64,000 nucleotides of DNA, taken from NCBI GenBank assembly GCA_964495555.1, contig CAZBWA010000002.1, positions 11,781-75,780 on the forward strand, read 5' to 3'. This document shows positions 1-9,237 of the stretch, in pieces. Source of the stretch: VGCC01 sp964495555. Lineage in GTDB: Bacteria > Actinomycetota > Actinomycetes > S36-B12. Each line of letters begins with the position of its first letter. Positions within the stretch are counted from its first letter, which is position 1. Position numbers and translations under genes: made by a program. The notes below the pieces were generated by a model that did no database searches, was not told the origin of the DNA, and saw only the letters and a list, made by a program, of their open reading frames with translations.

Positions 1-966
1 CTCCATCGTCTCTTCCGCGAGTGCCGCGACACCGGCATCGATCACGCCGTGATGGAGGTCTCGAGCATCGCGGCGACCGAGTCCCGGGTCCGAGGGCTGA
101 CCTTCGCCGTCATGGTCTTCACCAACCTCAGCCAGGACCACCTCGATTACCACGGATCCATGGAGGCGTACTACCAGGCGAAGCGTTCTCTGTTCGATGG
201 GGAGACGGCGCGGCAGGCCGTCGTCTGCGTGGACACCGAGTGGGGCCTGCGGTTGGCCGAGGAAGTGGACGTGCCGGTGATCACCGTGGCGACCGAGGGC
301 CGGGATGCGGACTGGACCGCCGAGTTCGCGGGTGGCTGGCAGGTCCGGGGGCCGGGATTCCACGAGCGCGGGAACGAGATGCTCCCGGCATTCGTCATCG
401 CGAACCGGCTATGCGCCACAGCGGCACTGCACGCCTGCGGCGTGCCCGCCCACCACGCATGGACCGCAGTCGGCGACGTCGCGGTGCCTGGGCGGATGGA
501 GATGGTCGAACAGATCGGTGGAGTGAACGTCTGGGTCGATTACGCGCATACCCCCGAGGCGGTCGCCCGAGCTCTGCGGGCCCTCCGGGACTCGTCCTCG
601 GGTCGTCTGATCACCGTCGTGGGTGCGGGTGGCGAACGGGATGCGGACAAGCGTGGAGCCATGGGTCGTAGCGCGGCGGAGTACTCGGACGTGGTCATCG
701 TCACCGACGACAATCCGCGCTCGGAGGATCCTGCGTCGATCCGGACCGCGGTGATCGACGGGGCGCGGGGGGTCGTCGGCCCACACATCGAGGAGGTGGC
801 CCCGCGTGCGGAGGCCATTCACGCCGCGATCCGTGCGGGTCGACCGGGCGATGTGGTGGCCATCCTGGGCAAGGGAGCGGAGACCTACCAGGAGATCGGT
901 GGGATCCGGCACCCCTTCGACGACCGCGACATGGTGCGTCGACTCGCACGGGAGTTACGGACATGA
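1..966 (+). CDS. murE: UDP-N-acetylmuramoyl-tripeptide synthetase MurE, 3' part
   Basis: Adds the third stem-peptide residue to UDP-MurNAc-L-Ala-D-Glu in the cytoplasm. The reading frame is open from base 1, so the N-terminus and P-loop lie outside the window; 321 residues are visible. Seen: the NLSQDHLDYHGS segment of the Mur-ligase central domain, a C-terminal VDYAHTPEAV motif, and a DNPRSEDP motif (DNPR at 709-720). In the family DNPR contacts meso-diaminopimelate, so the peptidoglycan is probably mDAP-type. The usual MEVSSHAL segment reads MEVSSIAA here, a replaced conserved His. The stop overlaps the murF ATG (ATGA). Family assignment is firm. Confidence 0.96.
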   Translation, partial: LHRLFRECRDTGIDHAVMEVSSIAATESRVRGLTFAVMVFTNLSQDHLDYHGSMEAYYQAKRSLFDGETARQAVVCVDTEWGLRLAEEVDVPVITVATEGRDADWTAEFAGGWQVRGPGFHERGNEMLPAFVIANRLCATAALHACGVPAHHAWTAVGDVAVPGRMEMVEQIGGVNVWVDYAHTPEAVARALRALRDSSSGRLITVVGAGGERDADKRGAMGRSAAEYSDVVIVTDDNPRSEDPASIRTAVIDGARGVVGPHIEEVAPRAEAIHAAIRAGRPGDVVAILGKGAETYQEIGGIRHPFDDRDMVRRLARELRT

Positions 967-2348
967 CCCCGATCACGCTGGAGGAGTTGGCTCGGGCGGT
1001 GAACTGTCCAGTAACGGGGAATACGACCCCGGCGATCCGTGGAGTCAGCGTCGACACACGCACGGTCAACCCCGGCGATGCCTTTTTCGCGATGCCCGGT
1101 GCACGGGTGGATCCCCACGACCTGATCCCCGATGCGGTTGCAGCAGGAGCCGTCGTGGTCGTCGCCGAACGCGACGTCCCCGACATCGGGATCCCGGTTC
1201 TGCGCGTCACCGATGCGCAGGCGGCGCTGGGTCAGCTCGGCCACTGGTATTGGCGCGAGCGTCTGGACTGCACGACAGTGGGAATCACGGGGTCCAGCGG
1301 TAAGACCACGACCAAGGACCTGATCGCCCAGATCCTGGAGGCCGCGGGACCGACGGTGTCGCCCCGGGGCTCGTTCAACACCGAAGTGGGGGTGCCGCTC
1401 ACCATCCTGTCCGCGGACACCGCAACACGATTCCTCGTCCTCGAAATGGGAATGCGCGGTCTGGGACACATCGAGCACCTGACGCGGATCGCCACCCCCG
1501 ATGTCGCGGTGGTCACGAACGTGGGGCATGCCCATGTGGAGTTGCTGGGCAGCATCGACCAGATCGCCGTGGCCAAGGGTGAACTGGTCGCCGGGCTGAA
1601 CCCACGTGGAACCGCTGTCTTGAATGCCGATGACCCGCGCGTGCTCGCCATGCGTGAACGGACGACCGCCTCGATCCTCACCTACGGTCGCGCGGAGGAT
1701 GCCGACTTGCGCGCGCAGGACATCCGGGTCGCGCGCTCGTCGGTCGACTTCCACGTCGTGGACCGTCGCGCAGGCGCGGAGTGCACCGTCCACCTGGCCT
1801 ACGTCGGAGAGCACAACGTCCTCAACGCCCTCGCGGCCCTGGGTGCGGCGCTGGCATGCGGTGCCTCCCTGGCAGATGCGGCACACGCGCTCGGGAACGC
1901 GCGTCCACGCAGCGCGATGCGCATGGAGATGCTGACGGCACCGGGTGGCTTCGTCGTGATCAACGACGCCTACAACGCGAATCCCGAGTCGACCAAGGCC
2001 GCACTCAGTGCGCTCGCGGCCATGGAGGGACGGACCTGGGCGGTCCTCGGTGAGATGCGTGAGTTGGGACCGGAGTCCGCAGTCCTCCATGCCAAGGTCG
2101 GCCGCTGGGCCGGGCACGTCGGTATCGACCGACTGCTGTGTGTGGGGGAGGGGACACGCCCTACCCACGAGGCGGCATCGGCTTCGGGGGTCGAGTCCCT
2201 ATGGTTGCCGGACGCGGATGACGCCGTCGCGGCCTTGTCCTCCGAACTCGGGTCCGGTGACGTCGTCCTGGTGAAGGCGTCACGGAGCATCGGACTCGAG
2301 AGGATCGTCCAGGCACTCATGGCGCCGACGGGAGGTGGAGCCGCATGA
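963..2348 (+). CDS. murF: UDP-MurNAc-pentapeptide synthetase MurF (D-Ala-D-Ala adding enzyme)
   Basis: Ligates D-Ala-D-Ala to UDP-MurNAc-tripeptide with ATP, completing the cytoplasmic pentapeptide precursor. 461 residues, the usual length. An N-terminal MurE/MurF substrate domain (about 1-100) is followed by the P-loop GSSGKTTTKD (about 108-117), then LEMGMRGLGHI and TNVGHAHVELLG, and a C-terminal domain with VINDAYNANPES, a hallmark of MurF. The ATG overlaps the murE stop by 4 nt and its own stop overlaps mraY by 4 nt, so it is translationally coupled on both sides. Confidence 0.97.
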   Translation: MTPITLEELARAVNCPVTGNTTPAIRGVSVDTRTVNPGDAFFAMPGARVDPHDLIPDAVAAGAVVVVAERDVPDIGIPVLRVTDAQAALGQLGHWYWRERLDCTTVGITGSSGKTTTKDLIAQILEAAGPTVSPRGSFNTEVGVPLTILSADTATRFLVLEMGMRGLGHIEHLTRIATPDVAVVTNVGHAHVELLGSIDQIAVAKGELVAGLNPRGTAVLNADDPRVLAMRERTTASILTYGRAEDADLRAQDIRVARSSVDFHVVDRRAGAECTVHLAYVGEHNVLNALAALGAALACGASLADAAHALGNARPRSAMRMEMLTAPGGFVVINDAYNANPESTKAALSALAAMEGRTWAVLGEMRELGPESAVLHAKVGRWAGHVGIDRLLCVGEGTRPTHEAASASGVESLWLPDADDAVAALSSELGSGDVVLVKASRSIGLERIVQALMAPTGGGAA

Positions 2349-3412
2349 GACTCGTGGTGATCGCCATGACGATCTCGACGCTCATCTCGCTTTTCGGAAC
2401 GCCCGTGCTCATTCGGATCCTCGCCCGTCACGGCTACGCGCAGGCGATCCGGACATCGACGGAAACCGAGCTGTACCCCGCGCACGAAGGAAAGCGTGGA
2501 ACACCCTCGATGGGTGGCGTGGCGATCCTCATCGCCGTGGTGGCCGGCTACTTCCTCACCCACCTCCTGACCATGCGTCCCCTGGCGATGTCCGGCGTGC
2601 TCGTCATCTTCCTCATGGTCGGGCTCGGTGTGGTGGGGTTCGCCGATGACTACCTGAAGATCTTCAAGCAGCGCAGCACCGGGTTGCGGGCGCGCACGAA
2701 ACTCATCGGTCAGGCAGTCGTGGCACTGACATTCGCGTTCCTCTCCGTCCAATTCCCGGACGCGGACGGGCAGACGGCCGCGTCGATGGCGATCTCCTTC
2801 GTGCGCGACACCCCCCTCGTGCTCCCGCTCGGTCTGTTCCTCGTCTGGGTGTGGTTCCTCGTGACGGCCACGACCAACGGTGTGAACCTCACCGACGGGC
2901 TCGACGGACTCGCGGTGGGCGCCTCGGTCATGAGCTTCCTGGCCTACGTGCTCCTGAGCATCTGGCAGTACGGACAGAACTGCGCCTTCGAGGTCACGCC
3001 CTTCTGTTACAGCACCCAGAATCCGTTGGACCTGGCCATCGTCGCGGCATCCGCGGCGGGGGCGAGTTTCGGATTCCTCTGGTGGAACACGGCACCGGCG
3101 CGGATCTTCATGGGCGATACCGGTTCCCTGGCCCTGGGCGGCGGCATCGCGGGCTTGGCCATCATGACCCGCACGGAACTCCTGCTGCCCCTCCTCGCCG
3201 GGCTCTTCCTGATCATCACCGTGTCCGTGATCCTGCAGGTCGGTTCGTTCAAGTTGACCGGCCGCCGCGTCTTCCGGATGGCACCCCTCCATCACCATTT
3301 CGAGATGCGCGGGTGGCCGGAGATCCAGATCGTCGTGCGTTTCTGGATCATCCAAGGCGTGTGTATCGGTGCGGGCCTGGGCATCTTCTACGCCGAGTGG
3401 GTTCGCGCGTGA
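2345..3412 (+). CDS. mraY: Phospho-N-acetylmuramoyl-pentapeptide-transferase MraY
   Basis: Transfers phospho-MurNAc-pentapeptide to undecaprenyl phosphate, giving lipid I at the inner face of the membrane. 355 residues with about ten hydrophobic segments. Family motifs are all present: the FADDY aspartate pair (about 99-103), NGVNLTDGLDG (about 178-188), FMGDTGSLALGG (about 255-266) and the HHH motif in APLHHHFE (about 312-319). It sits between murF and murD with 4-nt overlaps on each side, in the standard dcw order. Confidence 0.97.
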   Translation: MRLVVIAMTISTLISLFGTPVLIRILARHGYAQAIRTSTETELYPAHEGKRGTPSMGGVAILIAVVAGYFLTHLLTMRPLAMSGVLVIFLMVGLGVVGFADDYLKIFKQRSTGLRARTKLIGQAVVALTFAFLSVQFPDADGQTAASMAISFVRDTPLVLPLGLFLVWVWFLVTATTNGVNLTDGLDGLAVGASVMSFLAYVLLSIWQYGQNCAFEVTPFCYSTQNPLDLAIVAASAAGASFGFLWWNTAPARIFMGDTGSLALGGGIAGLAIMTRTELLLPLLAGLFLIITVSVILQVGSFKLTGRRVFRMAPLHHHFEMRGWPEIQIVVRFWIIQGVCIGAGLGIFYAEWVRA

Positions 3413-4854
3413 CCGGAGTCGACGGCGCCACCCGGGCGTCCGCGTGGGACCAGTGGCAGGTCTGCGTCGTGGGCCTCGGTGTCGCCGGCTACGCGGCGGC
3501 GGATGCGCTCATGCAAGTGGGAGCGTCCGTGCGTGTCCTCGACTCCTCGGACTCGGCTGCCGTCCGCGCGAAGGGTGACGTGCTGGCCACGCTCGGCGCC
3601 GACGTGCGCACGGGTCTCGACGGACGGCTGGGATCGGCCCTGGACGGCTGCGACCTCATGGTCGTGTCGCCCGGCCTGCCTCCTCAGCACGCGTGGATCA
3701 CCGAATGCCTGGAACGGTCCATCCCCGTCTGGGGCGAGCTCGAGTTGGCCTGGCGCCTCCGGCCGAGCGTCGATCCCGCGCCGTGGCTGTGCGTGACCGG
3801 CACAAACGGGAAGACCACGGCCACCCTGATGTTGGATTCGATGCTGCGCGCGGGAGGGCATGCCTCCGTGGCCGCCGGCAACATCGGGACATCCCTCGTC
3901 GACGTCGTGATGCATGACAGTCCCGATGTGATCGCCGTCGAAGTCGGCGCCCCACAACTTCCCTTCGTCACCTCGATGAGTCCGCTGGCGTCCGTATGCA
4001 TCAACATCGCGCCGGATCACATCGATCATTTCGGGAGTTTCGACTCCTACTGGAGTGCGAAAGCCCGCGTGTACCACCTGACGCAAGCGGCCGCAGTCTT
4101 CAACGCCGACGAACCCGATACGCGCGCGATGGTGGAGGACGCAGATGTCATCGACGGGTGCCGGGGAATCGGGATCACCCTCTCCACGCCGGCCATCGGC
4201 ATGCTCGGAGTCGTCGACGGGCTTCTCGTCGATCGGGCGTTCATCGACGATCGACGCGAGCGAGCCCAGGAGTTGGCCTCGGTCGCCGACGTCCAGCCGG
4301 CTGCGCCCCACAACGTCGTGAACGCGCTCGCGGCCGCTGCGCTGGCGCGCGCCTTCGGGGTCGCCCCCGCCGCCGTACGCGATGGGCTCCGGAACTTCGT
4401 CCCCGCCCACCATCGGATCAGCGACGTAGGGACGGTCGCAGGGGTCCGCTTCGTGGACGACAGCAAGGCCACGAACGCCCACGCGGCACTCGCCTCCGTG
4501 GCCGCCTACCCCTCGGTCGTCTGGATCGCCGGTGGTCTGGCGAAGGGTCAGGACTTCGACGACCTGGTGCAGCGGATCGCACCGCGCCTGCGCGGGGTCG
4601 TCCTCCTCGGACGGGATCGCGCCGTGATCGCCGAGGCCCTGAGCCGACACGCGCCCGAGGTCCCCGTCGTGGAGGTGGATCGCACGGACACTGGTGTCAT
4701 GGAGACCGTGGTCGACCTGGCGCTGCAGCATGCCCAGGCGGGGGACACCGTGCTCCTGGCCCCGGGCTGCGCCTCGTGGGACATGTTCCGCGACTACGCG
4801 CAGCGTGGCGAGCTCTTCGCGGCGGCGGCCCGCGGGCGCGGGGCCACGACGTGA
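3409..4854 (+). CDS. murD: UDP-N-acetylmuramoyl-L-alanine:D-glutamate ligase MurD
   Basis: Adds D-glutamate to UDP-MurNAc-L-Ala. The GTG start at 3409 overlaps the mraY stop (GTGA) and puts a Rossmann-like N-terminus (VCVVGLGVAGYAAADAL) near residue 20, giving 481 residues; a longer upstream reading is only mraY in another frame. P-loop CVTGTNGKTT lies at about 127-137, followed by NIAPDHIDHFGS and a C-terminal VRFVDDSKATN segment typical of MurD. The normally conserved VELSSFQL reads VEVGAPQL (residues 177-184), so the SS pair is lost while the metal-binding Glu is kept. It overlaps ftsW by 4 nt. Confidence 0.95.
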   Translation: MTGVDGATRASAWDQWQVCVVGLGVAGYAAADALMQVGASVRVLDSSDSAAVRAKGDVLATLGADVRTGLDGRLGSALDGCDLMVVSPGLPPQHAWITECLERSIPVWGELELAWRLRPSVDPAPWLCVTGTNGKTTATLMLDSMLRAGGHASVAAGNIGTSLVDVVMHDSPDVIAVEVGAPQLPFVTSMSPLASVCINIAPDHIDHFGSFDSYWSAKARVYHLTQAAAVFNADEPDTRAMVEDADVIDGCRGIGITLSTPAIGMLGVVDGLLVDRAFIDDRRERAQELASVADVQPAAPHNVVNALAAAALARAFGVAPAAVRDGLRNFVPAHHRISDVGTVAGVRFVDDSKATNAHAALASVAAYPSVVWIAGGLAKGQDFDDLVQRIAPRLRGVVLLGRDRAVIAEALSRHAPEVPVVEVDRTDTGVMETVVDLALQHAQAGDTVLLAPGCASWDMFRDYAQRGELFAAAARGRGATT

Positions 4855-6050
4855 GCGTCGCCCCGCCGACCTCCTCCACGGCCCTCTTTCGACTCGGGAC
4901 CTGGCTGCGACACCCGCTCAGCACCTATTACCTGATCATCGGCACCGCGGTCCTGCTGCTCGGGCTGGGGCTGGTCATGGTGCTTTCCGCGTCCAGCATC
5001 GAGAGCGTCCGCGTCTTCGGCTCTCCCTACACCCTGGTCCAGCGCCAGGCGCTCTTCGCCGTCGCCGGCGTGATCGCGATGTACTTCGCCGCGAGGACCT
5101 CCATCGAGTTCTGGCGTGCCTTCGCCTGGCCCCTGTTGCTGGTATCCGTCGCCCTGCTGATCCTCGTGCTCTTCATCGGCGTCGAAGTCGCCGGGCAGCG
5201 CAACTGGATCGACATCATCGGTCCCTTCCGACTGCAACCCAGTGAGTTCGCGAAATTGGCCCTGGTCGTCTGGGGTGCGGATGTGCTCACGCGACGTCGC
5301 GATGCGGTCCCGACGTGGAACACGCTCCTCGTTCCGCTCGTCCCCGTGGCCGGCATCATGATGATCCTGGTCCTCCTCGAGGGCGACTTCGGGAACACGG
5401 TCATGCTCGCGGCGATCATGGCCGGAATGCTCTTCGCCGCGGGGGTCCCACTGAGGTTCTTCGCTGCTCTGGGCGCGATCGGTGCGGTGGGCATCTTCCT
5501 GTTGACACTCGCTGCCCCCTACCGCATGGAGCGGTTCACATCCTGGCTGGATCCGTCGGCCGATCGGCTGGGCTACGGATGGCAGATCACGCAGGGCCAG
5601 TACGCCCTCGGGACGGGGGGATGGTGGGGCGTCGGACTCGGCGCGAGCCGCGAGAAGTGGGGATCGCTCCCGGAAGCGCACACCGATTTCATCTTCCCCG
5701 TCATCGGTGAGGAACTGGGATTGGTGGGGACCCTCTCGGTGCTCCTGCTGTTCGGGCTCCTCGCGTTCGCGATCTTCCGGTTGAGTCGCACAACGCAGGA
5801 TCCCTTCGTGCGTATGGCGTCCGCCGGCGTGGGCGCCTGGATCGTGATCCAGGCCGTGGTCAATATCGGCGGGGTCCTGGGTCTCATGCCGATCACGGGC
5901 GTGCCTCTCCCGCTGGTGTCCTACGGCGGGTCATCGTTGGTTCCGACGCTGACGGCCTTGGGCATGGTGCTGGCCTTCGCGCGTAACGAGCCGGGTGCCC
6001 GTCGGGCCCTCCGCCGTCGATCCACTGCCGAAGCCATGCGGAAGAGGTGA
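4851..6050 (+). CDS. ftsW: SEDS-family septal peptidoglycan glycosyltransferase FtsW
   Basis: Polymerises lipid II during septation together with a class B penicillin-binding protein. The GTG at 4851 overlaps the murD stop (GTGA) and gives 399 residues with about ten membrane segments. SEDS hallmarks are present: LQPSEFAKLALV, the extracytoplasmic EAHTDFIFPVIGEELG loop carrying the conserved Asp, and the C-terminal signature MPITGVPLPLVSYGGSSL. The neighbours (murD, murG, ftsQ) favour FtsW over RodA. Confidence 0.94.
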   Translation: MSVAPPTSSTALFRLGTWLRHPLSTYYLIIGTAVLLLGLGLVMVLSASSIESVRVFGSPYTLVQRQALFAVAGVIAMYFAARTSIEFWRAFAWPLLLVSVALLILVLFIGVEVAGQRNWIDIIGPFRLQPSEFAKLALVVWGADVLTRRRDAVPTWNTLLVPLVPVAGIMMILVLLEGDFGNTVMLAAIMAGMLFAAGVPLRFFAALGAIGAVGIFLLTLAAPYRMERFTSWLDPSADRLGYGWQITQGQYALGTGGWWGVGLGASREKWGSLPEAHTDFIFPVIGEELGLVGTLSVLLLFGLLAFAIFRLSRTTQDPFVRMASAGVGAWIVIQAVVNIGGVLGLMPITGVPLPLVSYGGSSLVPTLTALGMVLAFARNEPGARRALRRRSTAEAMRKR

Positions 6051-6059
6051 CGTGAGCGC

Positions 6060-7130
6060 GTGCACGTCGTCATGGCTGCAGGTGGGACTGCGGGACACAT
6101 CGAACCTGCCGTGAACACCGCCGACACGTTGCGGCGACTCCGGCCCGATGCGACGGTCACCTTCCTCGGATCCGATCGCGGACTGGAGAACTCCCTCGTC
6201 CCGGCGCGGGGGTACCCGTTGGTGACGGTCCCATCCGTCCCGATGCCACGAGGACTCGATGCGCGTGCCGTACGCGTCCCCGGTGCACTGGTCGCCTCCG
6301 TGCGCGCCTCCCGGCGCGCGTTGCGGGAGCTCCGCGCCGATGTCGTCGTCGGGTTCGGCGGATACGTCGCGGGACCGGCCTACCTGGCCGCGCGTGCGGA
6401 GGGGATTCCACTGATCGTGCACGAGGCCAATGCACGTCCAGGATGGGCCAATCGCCTGGGTGCGCGGCTCACCCCGCACGTCGCAGCGGTGCGCGCGGGA
6501 GATCTACCGCATGCGCGGGCGGTCGGCATGCCTGTGCGCGGCTCGATCCGCGATCTCGACCGGGCCGCGATGGCCGCCGAGGCCCGTCGCGAGTTGGGCC
6601 TGGAGGGACCGACGCTGCTCGTCTTCGGCGGCAGTCAGGGTGCACGGCGCCTGAACGAACTCGTCGCCGCCTGCCTCGACGATTGGCAGGGCGCGGGCAT
6701 CGATGTGATCCATGTCTACGGAGCGGCGAACGTCGCACCGACGCCGCGCCCGGGCTACGTCCCGATCCCGTTCTCCGACCGCATGGATCTCTTGTATGCC
6801 GCAGCGGACCTGGTGGTCTGCCGCGCTGGCGCGATGACTTGTGCGGAGGTGGCCACGGTGGGCCTCCCCGCGATCTACATCCCGCTGCCCGTCGGGAACG
6901 GGGAGCAGGAGCTCAACGCGCTCCCGGTCGTGCGGGATGGTGGTGGAGTGCTGATCCGCGATCAGGATGTGACCGTGCCCTGGCTCGTGGACCAGGTGGT
7001 GACGCTCATGGGCGATGAGCCTCGGCGCGCGGAGATGGGTCGCGCGGCGAGTGCCCACGGGTCGCGCAACGCCGATGAGGTCATGGCGCGCTGGATCATC
7101 GATGTGGCCGAGGAGAGCGGGGTGTCATGA
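6060..7130 (+). CDS. murG: UDP-GlcNAc:lipid I N-acetylglucosaminyltransferase MurG
   Basis: Adds GlcNAc to lipid I, producing lipid II at the cytoplasmic membrane face. GT28-type, 356 residues. The GTG at 6060 is chosen because it puts the glycine-rich acceptor motif GGTAGHIEPA at residue 8 and has GAGGTGA (6044-6050) at Shine-Dalgarno distance. The C-terminal donor domain carries LLVFGGSQGARRLNE and the VCRAGAMTCAEV sugar-nucleotide motif. It has a 9-nt gap after ftsW, one of the few non-overlapping junctions in the cluster, and a 4-nt overlap with murC. Confidence 0.96.
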   Translation: MHVVMAAGGTAGHIEPAVNTADTLRRLRPDATVTFLGSDRGLENSLVPARGYPLVTVPSVPMPRGLDARAVRVPGALVASVRASRRALRELRADVVVGFGGYVAGPAYLAARAEGIPLIVHEANARPGWANRLGARLTPHVAAVRAGDLPHARAVGMPVRGSIRDLDRAAMAAEARRELGLEGPTLLVFGGSQGARRLNELVAACLDDWQGAGIDVIHVYGAANVAPTPRPGYVPIPFSDRMDLLYAAADLVVCRAGAMTCAEVATVGLPAIYIPLPVGNGEQELNALPVVRDGGGVLIRDQDVTVPWLVDQVVTLMGDEPRRAEMGRAASAHGSRNADEVMARWIIDVAEESGVS

Positions 7131-8530
7131 CCGATCCCCTCGATTTCGGTCGCACCCACATCATGGGCCTCGGTGGCGCGGGGATGTCGGGCATCGGTCG
7201 CATCCTCGTCGCCCGCGGCGTCGAGGTCACCGGATGCGATGCGAAGGACTCTCGTCGCCTGAGCGCCCTGCGCGCCCTCGGAGTCGGTGCGTCCGTCGGT
7301 CACGATCCTGCGCACCTCGAAGGCATCGACACCGTGATCCTCTCGACCGCCATCCCCACCGGGCATCCCGAGGTGGAGCACGCTCGCGCATCCGGGCTCC
7401 GGGTGCTGTCACGCGCGGAGGCGCTCGCAGCACTCGTGGCCGGATATCGCGGGGTCGCCGTCGCGGGCACCCATGGCAAGACCACGACCACGTCGATGAT
7501 CACGGTGATCCTGCAGCACTGCGGCCTGGACCCTACGTTCGTCATCGGAAGCGAGCTGAACGAGACGGGGGCGAATGCGCATCAGGGAAGCGGCGTGCAC
7601 TTCGTCGTCGAGGCCGATGAGAGCGACGGCTCCTTTCTCGCCCTGCCCGCGCAGGCCGGGATCATCACCAATGTCGAACCCGACCATCTGAATCATTGGG
7701 GGACGTTCGAGGCGTTGGAGTCCGCTTTCGACGAGTTCGTCACGGGCATATGCGATCGGGACGGGTTCGTCGTCGTCTGCGTCGACGATCCTGGGGGGCG
7801 TCGATTGGCCGACCGCGCTCTGGCACGTGGCATGGATGTCCGGACCTACGGAGCGGATCCGGGTGCCGACGTCCGCATGGTCGACCCCGTGGTCGGGGAG
7901 GCCGGCTGGAGCTTCGATGCCGTGCAGGACGGCGTGCGTCTGGGCCGGGTGACGCTGTCGGTTCCCGGACGGCACAACGCCTTGAATGCGCTGGGTGCGA
8001 TCGCGGTATGTCGCGGCCTGGGGTGCGCCACGGGGGATGTGATCGACGGCCTCGCGACCTTCTCCGGCACGCGTCGACGGTTCGACTACCGGGGATCGGC
8101 AGGCGGAGTGCGGGTCTACGACGACTACGCCCACCATCCCACCGAGATCACCGCGACCCTGCGTGCGGCGCGCGAGGTCGTCGGCGAGGGCCGCATCATC
8201 GTCGCGTTTCAGGCGCACCACTACTACCGCACGGCCCTCTTCGTCCGCGAATTCGGTGAGGCGCTGGGTCTGGCCGATGTGGTCGTGGTCCTCGAGGTCT
8301 TCGCCCCGGGGGAGACGCCGATCCCGGGGGCCAGTGGGCAGACCATGGCCACCCATGTCCCCCTCGATCCCGCCGACGTCATCTTCGAGCCGTCCTGGTC
8401 GTCCGTGACCGAGCACCTGGTCGCCCGAGCCCGTCCCGGCGACATCGTCATGACGCTGGGCGCGGGTGACATCGGGATGCTCGCCGTGGAGGTGCTGGAC
8501 CGTCTCCGTGCAGTGGATGGAACAGCGTGA
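7127..8530 (+). CDS. murC: UDP-N-acetylmuramate:L-alanine ligase MurC
   Basis: First Mur ligase: adds L-Ala to UDP-MurNAc with ATP. 467 residues, the family length. N-terminal IMGLGGAGMSGIGR (about residues 11-24), P-loop AGTHGKTTTTSM (about 113-124), VEADESDGSFL with the metal-binding Glu, NVEPDHLNHWG, and a C-terminal VYDDYAHHPTEI motif that marks MurC. Its start overlaps murG (ATGA) and its stop overlaps ftsQ (GTGA). Confidence 0.97.
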   Translation: MTDPLDFGRTHIMGLGGAGMSGIGRILVARGVEVTGCDAKDSRRLSALRALGVGASVGHDPAHLEGIDTVILSTAIPTGHPEVEHARASGLRVLSRAEALAALVAGYRGVAVAGTHGKTTTTSMITVILQHCGLDPTFVIGSELNETGANAHQGSGVHFVVEADESDGSFLALPAQAGIITNVEPDHLNHWGTFEALESAFDEFVTGICDRDGFVVVCVDDPGGRRLADRALARGMDVRTYGADPGADVRMVDPVVGEAGWSFDAVQDGVRLGRVTLSVPGRHNALNALGAIAVCRGLGCATGDVIDGLATFSGTRRRFDYRGSAGGVRVYDDYAHHPTEITATLRAAREVVGEGRIIVAFQAHHYYRTALFVREFGEALGLADVVVVLEVFAPGETPIPGASGQTMATHVPLDPADVIFEPSWSSVTEHLVARARPGDIVMTLGAGDIGMLAVEVLDRLRAVDGTA

Positions 8531-9237
8531 CGCGACGTCGGATCGTCACCCTCGGAGTTCTCGCGCTGGTCGTTCTGGCCGCGGCGGGCGCGGTCTATGC
8601 GGTGTGGTTCTCGACGCTATTGAATGTCGATCGTGTCCGAGTGATCGGCGCGGCCACGGCGCACGAGTCCGAGGTTGTTACAGCCGCCACGATCCCCGTC
8701 GGAGCTCCGATCGCACGGATCGATGTCGCCTCGGTGGCCCAGCGCGTCTCGGCGATCCCGTGGGTGAAGTCCGTGGACGTGCGTCGCGGGTGGCCCAGCG
8801 AGATCGTCATCGCCGTCACCGAGCGCGAGGCGGTGGCGCGGAAACCGAGTCCCGATGGTGCGCAGGGTGTCGATGCCGAGGGAGTGGTGTTTGCGACCCA
8901 GACCGAGCTGCCCTCGGATCTCGTCGTGGTGACCGCGGAGGGCCCCGCACTCGTGGCCAGCGTGCAGGTGCTGCAGGCGCTTCCGACGGAGATCAAGGAT
9001 CGCGTTACGCGCATCGCGGCGACCACGCGTGACGACGTGCGACTGCACTTGAAGTCAGGATCCATCGTGCGCTGGGGGAGTGCGCAGGAGCCGGAGTTCA
9101 AAGCACAGGTACTGCTGGCACTGCTCCCACGTCGGGCGCGGGTCTACGACGTCAGTGCGCCCCAGCTGCCCACCACGTTGCAGGAGAACCCCAAGAAGCG
9201 CGGATCGGCGACCCCGCAGCCTTCGACCTCTCCTTGA
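8527..9237 (+). CDS. ftsQ: Cell division protein FtsQ (POTRA domain)
   Basis: Bitopic membrane component of the FtsQLB division complex. 236 residues: a short cytoplasmic N-terminus, one membrane helix at about 7-28, then a POTRA domain (about 33-105, with VDRVRVIGA and SVDVRRGWPSEI) and an FtsQ-type C-terminal domain. The last 20 or so residues are polar, with lysines and prolines. The GTG start overlaps murC by 4 nt. It is followed by the largest gene-free gap of the window, so transcription or processing probably changes before ftsZ. Confidence 0.92.
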   Translation: MTRRRIVTLGVLALVVLAAAGAVYAVWFSTLLNVDRVRVIGAATAHESEVVTAATIPVGAPIARIDVASVAQRVSAIPWVKSVDVRRGWPSEIVIAVTEREAVARKPSPDGAQGVDAEGVVFATQTELPSDLVVVTAEGPALVASVQVLQALPTEIKDRVTRIAATTRDDVRLHLKSGSIVRWGSAQEPEFKAQVLLALLPRRARVYDVSAPQLPTTLQENPKKRGSATPQPSTSP

